Shown one piece after another: positions 11,241-24,400 of a stretch of 64,000 nucleotides of DNA (positions are counted from its first letter, which is position 1; every line of letters starts with the position of its first letter). Origin of the DNA: Limnomonas spitsbergensis (lineage: Eukaryota; Chlorophyta; Chlorophyceae; Chlamydomonadales); assembly GCA_037349105.1 (NCBI GenBank), contig JAYJMM010000021.1, positions 1,426,001 through 1,490,000 on the forward strand. Reading direction: 5' to 3'. Under the pieces are notes generated by a model. The model had not been told where the DNA came from and ran no database searches. It worked only from the letters and a program-made list of their open reading frames with translations. The translations under genes were made by a program, and so were the position numbers.

Positions 11241-11284
11241 AATGCCACTCATGACGCCTGGCGCCAGACGTCATGAGTGGCATT
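11241..11284. repeat. Near-perfect 44-bp palindrome
   Basis: The halves AATGCCACTCATGACGCCTG and its partner downstream pair as 22-bp arms with one mismatch and almost no loop. No gene is near; a MITE remnant is possible. Confidence 0.65.
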
Positions 11285-11970
11285 TCAAAGACCTGTTGAC
11301 CTCATCAACAAGTCGGAAGGCTGGGATGTTGATGCCCTTTCAGTCAGATAAGAGCCTGTGTCACTTCCTTACCAGTATATGAAGGGGCTACATGGCAGGA
11401 TATACTGATCTCAATTTCATTGCAAATTGTCATGGCGATTGATACTATGATGGAACACATTGTCAATGATCAGCAATGCATGATAGACCTTGCTTATTGG
11501 GTTGTGTGAGACTTTTATTTGCTGCCATGCTTCGCCCTTGGCTAAGGCATGCCATACTGCATCAGCGCGTGTATGAGTGCAGTAGGGCATGCAGCTAGCA
11601 TGCATGGCTTGGTAAATGGTGACCCGGTGTAGTGTTGGCCGTATGACAGCCAATCAATTATTGGAGTAGAGAATAGGTAGCATGAGTCAGCGAATTTTAG
11701 GGACTCAGTGGCACATTTACATCACCAGCAGGTGGAGCATACAAGCGTCTTAAGTTTGGTCATGTGGACGGCGACGCTGAACATGTTAAGTTTGGTCATG
11801 AGGACACCATGATGGATATTTTCAGGTGCTATAGGACAGCGATCAGGTGCAGTGTGACCTATTGTAATGAGCGCATGCGTGGCGCTTTGCCCAAAACTTT
11901 GCTAGAAGCAGGACCAAGCCTCAACTTCAAAAAAGAACAGAGCGTCCCGTGATACAGCACTAGTGACACA

Positions 11971-12309
11971 CCATGTAGAGGGGTTAGGGAGGGAGGAGGC
12001 GTGTTGTGCACTAACAAACCTGTAGAGGCGTTAGAGAGGCATTATGGAGGGACGAGGCGTGTTGTGCACTAACAAACCTGTAGAGGCGTTAGAGAGGCAT
12101 TATGGAGGGACGAGGCGTGTTGTGCACTAACAAACCTGTAGAGGCGTTAGAGAGGCATTATGGAGGGACGAGGCGTGTTGTGCACTAACAGATCTGTAGA
12201 GGCGTTAGAGAGGCATTATGGAGGGACGAGGCGTGTTGTGCACTAACAAACCTGTAGAGGGGTTAGAGAGGCATTATGGAGGGACGAGGCGTGTTGTGCA
12301 CTAACAAAC
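11971..12309. repeat. Minisatellite, 58-bp unit, about 5.5 copies
   Basis: Contiguous, nearly identical 58-bp units (core GAGGGACGAGGCGTGTTGTG followed by CACTAACAAACCTGTAGAGG). The first unit is the most diverged. There are no unique spacers. Confidence 0.85.
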
Positions 12310-13833
12310 GTTGGTAACGTGGGAGTGTTGCCATATCGGTGGCATGCGTGCGCATCATGTAATGTTGCTGGGATATGTTATGTGAATTAAGTTCTGCCTT
12401 TTTTGTAGCATCTGCAGTGCATTGCGTGCTGTCGATCTGCTTGTTGTACAACATGTGCTGTGCATTCCTTGCCGTTTTTTCTGCTTGCTTGGCAACATCC
12501 GCTCCTGCTGTTATAGGACAGCGGTCAAGTGCAGTGTGATGTAAATTCATTTAAGGTACCAGTATTGGTGACCACTCACCTTGCTACTCACTGCCAGTTC
12601 CCAATTCCCTGACCATCAGCTGCTCCAATTCGAAAAGTTTGAAGGGCACACAGTGCCAGTATCTGTGCCAGTATCTGTTGTTGCCACTTGCCAGTTCCTG
12701 TACGATGAGTCCACAATTAGGAAGACATGGCAGCTGTGACCTGCGCTGGTGTAAGGCCATTGATGTCATCCCTGGTCAGTCATCACATCCAGCCAGCAGA
12801 TTGTGCGGATTCTGTAATCTGGACATACGCAGTACTGGACGATGGACATATCATAGCTGCATGCTTTTAGCTCTCAATTAAAGCGCAGGGAGTCCACTCG
12901 GATTTCCAATCTGAAAGTCATGAGGTCATCACTCATTAGCCATGCAACAGCAAGGGCAGAAGTTGGAGCACCTTCCAAAACCGCTGCTCATCTGGACCCC
13001 ACAGCTGCAACAACTGCATGCATCATCTCTTGTGTGGACACCCCTCACGGACGACCCGTTAGGCACCGGAACAGTATGTCAAGGCTGCAAGGTCTTGAGG
13101 GATGTTCACGTAGTTGCAGTGAGTGTATCACACAACGCCGAGCGGGTTTTCATGGTCGTATCATGTGTACGCGGTACATGTGTCATGAATTAAATCCAGC
13201 AATATCAGGTCGGAAAAATTCTGCATGGGATGAACGGGATTCATTCAGTGTTGATGAATGTTGAAGGGGTTTGCAATACCAAATTTGACATCTGGCGCCA
13301 AATGTTATATGCATATGTGGCCTTCCACAGTACCATAAATCTTGACTAAGTGTTGTGAATTTGCGTGTGAGCCTGATGCAATACATTGACCTTGGTGAGG
13401 ACACTAGGACTCAGCTACAACCGATTATCCACTCTGATGACCTGCCAGGGTACAGGTGAGTGGTCGGAAGCCAAACATCGGCTGTTACAAATCATTATTG
13501 CTGATTGAAAAGTAGGTTAAAATTGCTTACCTGATAACTGACAGCCACAGCTAGGGTTGTTATTGACTTAATCTCAGCTAGGGTTGCATCCGTGGTGACC
13601 GTCTGCCACACCTTGCACGCCACAACGCCGATGTCGTGCTCACCGCTACATGTAGCGGTCGAGCCCACTCCCGCGCTCCACGGAGCTCCACACAATTGGC
13701 GTGGCAGTGTGGGAATGTGTGGATAAATAATTGAGTGGAGAGGATCGATTCGCAGCGCTCGGCCATAACTAGTACCAGGTCTTGAACAACATAAAATTAA
13801 CACAGCTCCATCAGTAGAAGGTATTCCCCAACC

Positions 13834-14893
13834 ATGATCTCCTCTATGAAGCACCTTTCAAATAGACTGCCATCTTCAAGACCTACGGCCCCAGCGGCAA
13901 GACTTCCCTCTACACGTGCCCCTGCCGTTCGAAATGTTTCTGTGATACAGCCTCACAATTATCGAACCATTGAGGCATCGATTGATTCATGGTCAAGTGA
14001 TGAAGACGAAGGAGTGGGGGCGCCCCGACGTGTCTCACTGCTGTCTCGCATCTCTGCAGCCGTGGAGCTTCAGGTCCGTATTGATATGCCTTCTTGCAGT
14101 ATACTACGACATTGTTCCGCAACAAACTGGAAACCTACAGTGGTGTAGTCCAAGCATCCGATCGGTACTAGGTGATGGGCTTTCTTATTGACATTCCACT
14201 GCATTGCTATGTCCAGGCTGCCATTCAAAAATTTGAGACTATCGCTGGCCGGAGTGCCATGCTAGGATTCTTTGCCCTCCTACTGGGCGAGACCGTCGGG
14301 AACGCGCCAGTTATCCAAGGCGACGTTCAAGTGGTCGCAGCCTCCCTGCTTTTGGCAATGACCACTGGTGAGATTTGAGAAGGCACCGACCCACCCAGGA
14401 CCTGAACGTGGACAAGTTCGTCGGATTCTTGGACGCTGACTGAAGTGTAGTATCGGCATTCTGTACGCTCTATCTGACCCATTCCGCTATCATGTGCAGC
14501 TGTCATCTTGGCGTTCACTCGAAGACGGTTGGGTGGTGGACTACTCCTAGAAGCAGTGACTGCAAGCCTGACATCTGCCCAGCGGTCTGCCTCGTCACTT
14601 ACTACTATCAGCTGCGCCCCTGGCAGCTTTGACTCCGCAGTGGATCGGGTGAGTTGTCAGGCAACCACATAGCCCCTATGTGGCACATTGTGCTCTATGT
14701 CGATTTGTGCAATCTTTAGGATATGCTGCTATAGAAAATAATGGCATCTAGATCAATTGCCTGCACCATCATGACTGTCTCAACAGCATAATGTTTATTT
14801 ATGCTGCTTTGCCACTGATTGTAGGTGGTCGGCCTAGCTTTTGACACAAAATTGGAGGAGTTCTTTGGATATAGTGCTGAGGAGGCACAATGA
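13834..14893 (+). CDS. Light-harvesting-like protein (ELIP/SEP-type chlorophyll-binding motif)
   Basis: Four exons, 13834-14073, 14217-14367, 14500-14648, 14825-14893, GT-AG and phase-consistent, give 202 aa. Residues 1-45 are Ser/Arg/Pro-rich like a plastid transit peptide. Around residues 86-105 it reads FETIAGRSAMLGFFALLLGE, the pattern of the chlorophyll-binding helix of the LHC superfamily (E...NGR.AM.GF), with A in place of the usual N before GR. A second hydrophobic stretch, VVAASLLLAMTTGAVILAF, spans about 119-137. Two helices and small size fit stress-enhanced or other light-harvesting-like proteins, which act in thylakoids in photoprotection or pigment handling. The C-terminal 60 residues have no assignment. 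Exact subfamily is uncertain. Confidence 0.75.
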
Positions 14894-16250
14894 GTAGTCT
14901 GTGCTTCAGGCATTGTCTTGCCTGAAGCCAGATCAGCAGCTTCAATGAACACCGACCTTGTGCGACGGAGTTCTGTACTATTTTTACTGTTATTTTACGA
15001 GAACCAGTAGGGTTCTCATTGGACCTGACAGATAATGAAGAAGTGATATTTTCTAATTTCCCTAACTAAGTCAACTGTCTTGTTTTTTCTTATGCAAGGT
15101 TAATTGAGCTCAAGTTCTAACCGAGCTCAACCTTGAATGTTATTTTTCAGGGCAAATTCATCTTCCATGGGGTTTGTCGTTTTTATTTGTGTGTTGAAAA
15201 GGCTGGAGTAATTGTTTCATTCTGTAGGCAATCAAGGCTTTGCTGAACCTTAATTTTGATTATGGCTATCCTTTAGTCGAATATTGTGTATTGTGAAAAA
15301 ACGGATGCTTGCTTGTGTGAATAAAAGGCTGGCGGACCTTTCTTTCCATTTTCAGATGTCATTGGAAACAGGGTAATACAATGAAACCAAGCAATGGAAG
15401 TACACATAGCAATGAAACAATATCAACGGAACAGATGAATGAATGTCAAGAGCTGAATGAGGTCCAACGGAAGGGTTGTGCTCAACTTCAGAGGTTACAG
15501 TATGACAAACAGCAGGCACGTATCCAGTATCCTGACTATGTTAAAGAAAATCCGGTATGGAAGATATATACTCAAGCCCCGAGATTCGGACATGCACACA
15601 CTTTCTTTTCTCTCCTACCATTGCACTAAATTGGTGTTCGATACTATTCATAGTAGACATGGGGTCCAGGGGATGAGGTCGTTAGCATGGAGCAAGCCTC
15701 GTCCCCAACTTAGCACTGCCTGTGGCATGCGACTGGAACTGCACTCCCAACTGAACAGTTGGGCAGCCAGGCTCGGCTGCATGGGCACTTGAATAAACAG
15801 TTGGGAGGAGAGAAGAAATCCCATTGGGCACAACACAAATCTGACTACTGGTACCTGGCCGTCACTTCTCCACCGTTTCACCAAAATGAGCTTGAAACGG
15901 CAAATGCATTCGCATGACAGAGGTGAATCATGCCAGAGGTCCTCATAACCCCCGTGACAAAGAGTGCCACGTCATCAACCTGTATGTGACCACCACATGA
16001 ACTTGGCGCTGTATATACTGTTATGACTGTGTGTGTAATTTGTGTAAGGCTTCCAGCGGGACACGTCGAAATCACCATATTGACAAGCAAGTACCGGTAC
16101 AAATGTAGTCAGGTAGAAATGGTACAAATCATACCCAAACCTAACACACAAAGAAAATAAAGGTTCTGATGTTCGACCACAAAATTCTCCAGACTGCGCA
16201 GTTGCGCCGGCCCTAGTACAGCAGCACAATTCATGCATGCATGCAGCCCA
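14894..16250. other. Intergenic, convergent gene ends
   Basis: About 1.35 kb between the 3' ends of the light-harvesting-like gene and the large Q-rich gene. A degenerate family-S repeat lies around 15700-15830 with two AACAGTTGGG blocks, and a TACCGGTA palindrome is at 16092-16099. The open frame at 15381-15629 resembles nothing known to me. Confidence 0.5.
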
Positions 16251-19200
16251 CTAAGAAATCACATTGGACGCGGTGACACTTGCACCATTGGGGCTGTGCA
16301 GCATGACACCCACGCCTGCTTGTGTCGGGCGGTGCTCATATGATTGTCTATGCACATCATGAGACCTACTGTCACTTCGATGATGATGCTGTTGTGATGG
16401 AGGTAACAAGTGGTTTGGAATCCTGATAAAGGAACCCACTGCGGGGCCACGCCCGCTCACGGCATGCTCCAGCTGCTGGACCCCCAGCATTCCAGAAGAC
16501 CGTTCCCGCGCCATCATCCCGAGGTCGCTGTTTGGCCTGGCTATGCCTACTGCAGACTGCCTGCTCCCCACTGCATCCTCGAGCTGTCGCTGCACCATAG
16601 ACGGTGGTGCATACCGCATGAGGCTGGCATTCCCCCCGACTATAGTGGGCAAGTTGAGACTGCGGCTACTTGGACCGGCAGCTGATGCGAGGTAGGGTGC
16701 GGTCACAGACGCCGGCCTGACGTCCTGGTCATGTGACAGACGCGGCCGCTTACTCACCCCAGCAATTGGGTCGTCAGCAGACATCCAGCTGGCACCAGGC
16801 TGAAGGCCAGTCAGGTCTGGAAGATCCAACCGCTGAGTAGGCACAGAGCCACCTGCGGCGCGGTCGGCAAACCCAGGGCGGAACCAAAAGGCCCTCAGGC
16901 TCTCAGAGCCAGCTCCCAGCCATGGAGCATCTGCTCCCTGCGCGCCGCTTTTCCCGGCAGCGGCTTGTGCGCTGGCCCCAGAGTCGGGGAGCTGCGCTGC
17001 GCCTCTAAGGCCAGGAGCTTCTTGAAGCTGTCCTCTGGCGTCAGTCCAGGTGGATGAGGTGCGCGGCCTCTTGCCATCCAGCAGGTCTGTCTGACTGCTG
17101 CTCCGTGGAGGTGCAAACTCATCCAGCTGAAGCGAGCGAGCTGCATTGCTTTGCATGGTTTGCCTCGCCCCGCTGAGATGGAGCGTTTGCTGCTGTGTTT
17201 GCTGCTGCTGGTGCAACGGGGCGTGCAGCAGCGAAGACGTGGAAGCCAGAGAGTGGCGTAAACCGCCCCCTGGGCTTATTGCCGAGGCTGTCACACCCGC
17301 TGCAAGGCCGCCTCCAGCTGCTGCCTGCGGGTTGTAGCTGACAGGGCCAGGTGAATACCCGACTGTGGAGGGAGGTGCCCCCTGGCGGTGCAATGGGCTG
17401 TCTGGTCCTACTAGCTGGTAGGCGCTGAGCGGAGCGAGGAAGGAAGTTCGCACACCCATGTCGTCTGCTTTGCTCGCTAGCTCTGCACCCCATGCCGCTA
17501 CCGGTTGATCCCCGCTGCCACCAGGCAGCCTGCTTGCGTCATCCGCCCTCTCGTCACCCGGAGAGTTTGCGTTTGATGACTCTGGCATACTTGGAGTCAT
17601 TGGGGGCGAGTGCGGAGATGCATGGAGATAGCCTCTTCCCCACAGAGAGCCCTGGAGAAGGTGCGGTGAGAAGGGAGCAGCAGCCACAAGCTGCTGTGCA
17701 GCCCAAACCTGCCGGATGACATCAGTATCTGTCTGCACGCTCTGATCCTTAGGTGGGCTGTGAGTCTGCATGCCGATGCTCCTTACTCCAGCGGGAGGCC
17801 CAGTGGAGGATGGTGCTGCACTGCTGGAGGCAGCCGTCCTAGCGTTGGAGGCGGTGACAGCGGCTGTTGCCGCATTGATGGCAGCAATGGTGGAGTCTGC
17901 AGCCAGCTGGGCACACTGCTGCATGAGCTCACGCATGGCTGACGCGTCCAGCTGCAGGCTGAGAGACGAGGAAGGCAGCATCAGCACGCTGCCTGGTGCA
18001 GCATTAGGCAGCAGAGCGCTGCCACCATTGGGCAACACTCTTGTGCTGCTGTAGTTTATGCTGCTGCTGCCGCCGCCGGGTGGCAGGGCATGCAGCCAAG
18101 CAGCAGGCTGAGCAGTGTGTGGCCGCAATGTATCAAACACATCGGTAGAGGTCGACACCGTATGACTGCCGAGTGGGGGCCGCAGTGGGAGGCGACGCTC
18201 TTCGCAGTGCTCAAAGGGTCCCGGGCAGGGATCTTCATCAGCTGCAAAGGAGGCGTCGGGGCGCATGAATCTGCCCAAGAGTTCTTCCTCGCTGGTTGCG
18301 ACGTCGTCGCTGCTAAGGCTACCAGCATCTCTCCCCTTGGGAAAGGCAGGGTGGTCATCTTCTGTCGGGCTGACGAGCGGGCCAGCCATCCGCTGTTGTC
18401 GCTTCTCTGCCACCATGCCTGGGCCTTGTCCTCTGGCGGCCGGCACGGCATTCGTGATGTCTTGCAGCGGCAGTGGCTGCGGCTGCATCCCTGTCTTTGG
18501 GTTGCCTCCTTGGGCCCTGGCTACATCCCTGGTGTTGGATCCAGAGCCTCCCTGCTGTTGCTGCTGGTGTTGCTGATGTTGCTGATGGTGCTGGTGTTGC
18601 AATATTTGATGGATCTGCTGGAGCACTCCGGCCAGCTGCACTTGCACCTGCTCCTGCTGCTGCTGCACTACTGGAGGGGTGGTATCGTGGCGAAATTGGC
18701 TGCTACCAGCTTGCATAGAGTCACTTAATTGAGGCCTCTGCCCCTGCTGCTGCTGCCGCTGCTTCTCCACCGCGGAACAGGCAGATTCGGGGTAAAGCTG
18801 GCGACTGTCGGCCAGGAAGGATGCAGAGCTCAGCTGCTGCCCATGGCAAGGCATTTGCTCCTGAGACGCCTCCAACCCGGAAAAACTGCCCTTTGTTAGG
18901 CCACCCACTTCATCTCTTATGCCCCCATCAAAAGCTCCGTCAGCACCATTAGAGGCCCGGGTGACATGACCAAGTAGAGGTTGATGCTGCGGCAAGGACA
19001 TGGGTGCCCGCGGGTCCTCCTGCTGCTGCTGCCCTGCAGATGTCCGCCCCAAGTCCACTGGTGAGGTGCTGCTGGCAGAGGGGGACGCTGACAGGCTGCA
19101 GCTGCAGGCAGCCGGTGGCACCCAAGGGGGGCGCAGCACTCCACTGCTATCCACCTCGGGAGGTAGTAGCCCTGCCCCAGGGGCGTGCTCTGCTGCGGGT

Positions 19201-21016
19201 GTCCCTCTGCCCGCGTTCCATTGCACCTGAGCAGACACACTCCCTCGTAATGCCGGGTCACTCAGCTGCGTCTGCCAGGCTGCCGCAGCATGCTGGCCTT
19301 CTGCCATAACCTGCTGCAAGGCTGCCGTGGCTGGCTGGCTCACTTCCATGGCCTGCTGCCTGTCTGCTGCGTTGTGCGGCATCCCTGCCATGGCCTGCAG
19401 GCCCGCTGCCGTGGCATGTTGGTCGGCTGCTGCCTCATCCTGCCGCCCGGCTGCCATGACCTGCTGTCCCGCTGCCAAGTCCTGCTGGCCCGCTGCCATG
19501 GCTTGCCATGAGGTAGGGACTGCCTCGTATGCATCCTCCATCTCACAGTCCATGGAGCCCACGTCCTCTCCAGCCAACCGGTCCTCTCTGGCAATCAGCT
19601 CTTGCTTCTGTTGGGCCTGGACCTCTGGCAGCCTGTTGGCCGCATCCATATAGGAGCGGCCACTGCCAATCAGCGTGGTGAGCGCGTCTTCATAGGTATC
19701 ACCAGAGCGCCGCATGCAGATACCGCCGCTGCTGGTGCGGGCTGGACCGAGCCGTCCTGACTCGTCGCCCTCAGCGCCAGTGCTGTCAATCAAAAGCGCC
19801 TCATCCGGGTTGACATCCATGCCTCTTGAACCAGAGGGTGTGTTCATGCCAGCCCCAGGCACAGGCAATGGCTTGGGCTCTGGAGGTGATGCAAGGGCAG
19901 CTGCTTTCGAGGGCACTGCTCCATCGGGTACCGGCAGCTCTTGGATCCTTTGGGGCTGAGACATGGGAGCTTGCTGGACCTGCTGCGATGGATGCTCCGG
20001 TGCAGACAGCCCATGCCCTCGAGGTGCAGCACCTGGAACAGGAGTGAAAGGAGGCGGAATCGGTTTCAGCCGTCCCTAAACCGCCATGGTATGTTCAACG
20101 AAGGCTTTCTTTGCCGCATTCATGTGGTCCCATTGCTTATTGGCTTGCTTCTCTGATGCTTTGTGTGCAGCGGTGTGACATGCAGAACGCACCTGGAGGT
20201 CCTGCTGGTGGGAGGTTGTCCCTGAAGGGCAGGCCCTCCATTGTCCAGTCGCAGCTGGGGGTGGGGCTGTCGCCCTGAGCGGGGCAAGCATATGCAAGTC
20301 AAGCCATGAGGCACAAATACAAAACACCGCCTTCACCGCTTTCTCAGGCTTCAAGCTTTCTCATGCTTCAAGCATGCAAATGTTCATTGGCCCCACTGCA
20401 TAGGCCCCAGTGCCGCAGTGTGCGAAAAGTTTCACGACCAGCTTTAGCTCTTTCCCTGTAAGCCTTTTCGTCAATGGCGGGTGCAAACCACAGTAGTACA
20501 GTACAGGAAAGTGCTTGCGCGGTGCATGGCCTGTCACCCTACAAGGCTACAACTCATGAGCGCCCTCAGCTCTGACATACCTCCATGGCTTTCCGCAGAG
20601 ACTGCTGCACAAACCATCGGTCCAAAGTACGCTGAGAACTCTGGTTGATCCTTGCCTCTTCATCGGGTGTAGAAGACACAGGAAGCCTGCATTTTAGCGT
20701 GTTTGAGGTTGTCCAGGAGCACAGCGATGGTCCACATTCCATTGCCTGGTTCTGGTATGGAAGGTGGTAGTGTCATGTGCAGGACAGCTAGCTGTCACCT
20801 CAATGGGAACTCCACTGGATACATGGAGGCCAGGGCGTCGATGCTGGGACCGGAGTCAGGATCCTCTTCGCCATCTATATTCACGGCAGTGTTGAAATCC
20901 GGGAAGTTTATGTTGGAAGCCTCCCTGTCAAAAGGGTTGTACACATCATCTTGTTGGGGCTCGCCTCGAGGCAGGTCTTCCTCGGGGGAAATGCTATGTG
21001 ATGGAGAATTTCCCAT
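16251..21016 (-). CDS. Very large Gln/Ala/Ser-rich, probably disordered protein
   Basis: Coding order 21016-20799, 20686-20581, 20274-20193, 20032-16251; GT-AG and matching phases give 1,395 aa, of which 1,260 codons are one exon without interruption. I do not recognise a family. The N-terminal exons are acidic (NIDGEEDPDSGPSIDALASM) and then hold RTLDRWFVQQSLRKAME, possibly a short amphipathic helix. Exon 4 has an AAGQQ-M type imperfect repeat at about residues 310-385, a Gln/His tract at about 590-630, many Ser/Pro/Gly stretches, and one helix-like segment ending about 860 (SAMRELMQQCAQLAADSTI). Basic patches such as KRPRLSHD and KRPRTSS could be nuclear localisation signals. Composition suggests a nuclear regulator or scaffold, but that is inference. 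The start at 21016 could be preceded by another exon. Divergent from the proline-rich surface protein. Confidence 0.65.
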
Positions 21017-21484
21017 GCTACAATGTCATGAATTGCACCCGCACCTTCATCGTGGCTCGTCTTCGTGCAGTTTCTTCCCCACACTTCGATAGATGTTGAC
21101 TTCCAAATCACTCGTCAACAGGACACATACCGACAATTCTAATTGTATTAAATCCCGTATAAATCTTCATCATTTGTTTTGCTTGTGCTGTCACACAGTG
21201 CAGCTGACCGAAATCAGGATGTTCTAACCGGCAGCCAGATTGCGAAACTAATTATCGGCACAAGTAAGCAGACACTGTGCGATCGTTTACATGAATGCGT
21301 GCAGCTGCTGATGGTCAGGTCCAAGCCTCACCAGTGGTATCCTAGCTTGGCAGTAGACACTAAATCGACTGGTCATAGCGCAGTCTTGGGTTGCAGCAGC
21401 AACAGCAGGAACTTGCAGCAACAGTCTGGACTAACCCGACAGCAAAGGAGTCAGCATGTATCAGCAAGCCATCAGCCCTTCCTA
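21017..21484. promoter_or_regulatory. Shared upstream region of two divergent genes
   Basis: About 470 bp between the start of the minus-strand Q-rich gene and the signal peptide of the plus-strand proline-rich protein. The plus reading frame is open upstream to 21179 and has an in-frame ATG at 21311, so part of this could be coding for a longer N-terminus. Confidence 0.4.
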
Positions 21485-24400
21485 ATGCTCCTCGCACGGG
21501 TGGTGCCACTCCTGATTTTGAGCCTTCTGGTCCTATCTCAGGGATGCAAGGTTAGTGCCAGCAGTCCCTGATTCCAGTATATATATAGCGCACAATGCTG
21601 TACGTCTGGCAGGTGGCTGGGTGGCCACAACTGTGCCAATAGGGATAGGACCTTGACCTGCTTCCAGCCGGTGGCCCAAGCAGCAGGGCTTGTTGCGCCA
21701 GGCCCACGTGGCTGCTGGCCGTGGCTTAGCTGAAATATATCTTAAGCACCCTTTCATAACCAGTGGTTTATGCCACATATCTGATACAACCCTGGATAGG
21801 TATGCTTGCAACTATTGACTGAACATTGGAAGCCATGCCCTGCAGGTGACTCTGTTTGAACCCAACGTGGACACCATTTGTTCGTTGAAGTGGGAAGCCT
21901 CCTCGTGCACATGGTTTGGACTGTGCCCTTGCACGGCAGAGTGCTCCAGTTGCATCATTGGGTTTGGAAAATTCAATGTATTCAATTCAAGCACCTGCCA
22001 AGCGGACCTGCCCTACATCACCCTGGATAGCTGCGGAAACCTCTTGTGCAGCAGCTCTTCTATCGACGTGGTGGGAGCTGCCGAGCAGCCGCCAACTGAT
22101 CCCCCTCCTGGAAAGCCTCCACGGCCACCACCTCCGCGAAACCCTCCTGCACCCCCTCCTCCCAGTCCTCCCAATCCCATCAAATCCCCCTCGCCTCTCC
22201 CTCCCCCTCCCATTGACCCGCCACCGCCACCTCCACGTCTGCCTCAACCTCCAGAGTTGCCACCACCACTACCACCACCACCACCACCGCTCCTCCCACC
22301 ACCAGATTCCCCTTTAATGCCTCCTCCTCACAGCCCCCCACCACCTTCACTACCATCTCCCCCTCCCCCTCAACCTCCGCCGCCTACCCCTCCACCCCCT
22401 CCACCCTTTCCTTCGCCTCCTGTCCCTGATCCCCCCCCCCCACCCCCGTCCCCTCCTCCATTACCTCCTCCATCACCTCTCCCAACACCTCCCCCGTTGC
22501 CCCCTCCATCACCTCCTCCATCACCTCCCCCATTACCTCCTCCCGCTCCCCCTCCTCTATCCGATCTGAGCTTGCCTCCAAACAGCGTGGCACAGATTGT
22601 GTTTCAAGTGCCCACCTCGCCCACTCCGACCCAGCTGGCTGCATTAGGACCCACAGCCCAGCAGCAGCAGCCAGCGTCCTGCTCCACCATCAATGCAGCA
22701 GCTGACGCTCAGCTGGTGCTGGCACCCTATCGCCTGCTTATTGAATCAGGAGACTGCCCTGCGTGCAGCCCTGCCCTTGAGGCAGCCTTCCTTACCGCTC
22801 TCACTGCAGCTCTTAGCCCGGCCGCCCTGGTACCAAACATTTCGTGCGGGCCTGATTCAATGTCGAAATCCGGAAGGCGGAGAACCTTGAGCCACCAAGG
22901 AGGGGACGCAACTGTGGTCTCATATAAAATGGGTTTGGGGGCTGATGGGTTGCAGCGGGCTTCTCTGAGCGGAGGTGGGGGCCGCGGGTTGCAGCAGTCC
23001 CTGCAGTTGTGCAGTGACGCTGTTCTTCAGGCACAGTTTTATTTGCCTCCAAACGCCGATACATCAGGCCTGGTGCAGAACCTGACAAGCACCCAAGTGG
23101 CATCGCCAGCAGGTGGGTGGGGCATGGCCGCATGGGTGGGTGGGGCAGGACAGGATAGAGTCAGTTTTGATTTTGGCGCGCAATGGATCACGTTTGGCAG
23201 GCGGTTGGTCAGCCATCACTGGGCTTATGGGGACCAAACCTGGACCGGCGAAGGGGCGGAGGCTTATGCAGTAGTGCTTGCTGCACCAGACCTTCCAGCC
23301 GTAGGCTGTGGTGTAGCTGAATTGTAGCTGAAGCACCCTAAAATAAAGAGTAGATAGACTGTGGACACTTCAGTTTATTTTCCTGTTTTGAGTGTAAGTC
23401 CAGGACAGGAGATAGTTGTCTGGGGTGTGAAGCATATTGCATTTTTGTGAGAGCTCTCAGATTTGGAGTGGATGATGGAATCGCAATCACGGGCATGCCC
23501 ACAGTTTTTTTACAAGATCCAGGCATGAGCGGCATATGGAAATCCAAGGCTTCCCCCTGACCCACTCCGCTGCTGCCTCCCTGCCCATGCAGACAACACC
23601 GTCCTGATGCTGCCCAGCCAGATTGTGTCCATGTACCAGATCTTGATCACGGTGTCCAACCCTTCAGTCTCAGACAATTGCACCGTGAGCAACCAGGCCC
23701 TGCTGGCGAGTATTGCAGAAGCTCTGGCAATCAGCCCGCAACAGGTAGGTCATGGAGAGAATTGGACCTTTGGTCGACCTGCTGGTCCAGGATTCTAGGC
23801 CGCGGCAGGGCGGTGATCAAGTGATGAAGATCATGGCTTGCATGAAGGAAATGGGACCAGGCAAGCGGGAATACTACAGAGGGACAGTGCCTCAGCTATG
23901 AATCAACAAATCACGTATTCCCTTAGTACTGCATGCATCACCTGTACTGCTTGGATTCCCGATGTGATGCATCTTGCATAAACAAGCCGGTGGCAAGCAG
24001 ACTTAGTGATGCCTCTGGTTGCTGCTTTGATGGCAGGTTGTCTTGGTGAACCATTCCATGGTCGTGCTGCCCATTTCGCAAATGTCAACGGGAGAGGCAG
24101 GAGGCAAAGCAAGCAAGAAGTTGTCTGGGGGGGCCACAGCTGGCGTAGTCATCAGTGTGCTAGCCGGCCTGGGGGTCATTGCAGCAGCAGCAACGTATTT
24201 CTACCTCAGGCCTAGACGGCGTGACAAGGTAGGCTGCATGGTTAATAAATTATTCACGCGCTCCGGGGCGTGGCATCATGGTTTTTTGTGATTATCTGTT
24301 GAGTCTGTTGTGTTCCCGGATGGGGCTAGGGTTACAGCCTGTTAGGGGGGCCTGAAATCTTCATGGGGGCAGACTTGTACAGTCGGACGCATCATGACGT

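Larger units (their letters stand above)
9428..13833. other. Gene-poor, repeat-rich interval
   Basis: About 4.4 kb with no protein family I recognise. It contains a full dispersed repeat (10678-11036), a near-perfect palindrome (11241-11284), a 58-bp minisatellite (11971-12309), and short related segments at 11830-11870 and 12510-12545 on either side of the minisatellite. Open frames at 12920-13264 show no family or splice support. Confidence 0.5.

Noticed and set aside
11971..12309. Link between the 58-bp minisatellite here and the 58-bp array at 35583
   Set aside because: Equal unit length only; the sequences are unrelated.
12920..13264. Overlapping open frames of 83 and 114 codons
   Set aside because: No domain, no consistent splice structure and no preferred frame.
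22013..22644. Gly- and Glu-rich minus-strand open frames
   Set aside because: Antisense shadows of the proline-rich region in the plus-strand surface protein.
23113..23327. Extension of the proline-rich protein exon to a stop at 23327
   Set aside because: The sequence there is a dispersed family-T repeat, and splicing at 23112/23593 restores phase and joins a plausible ectodomain.
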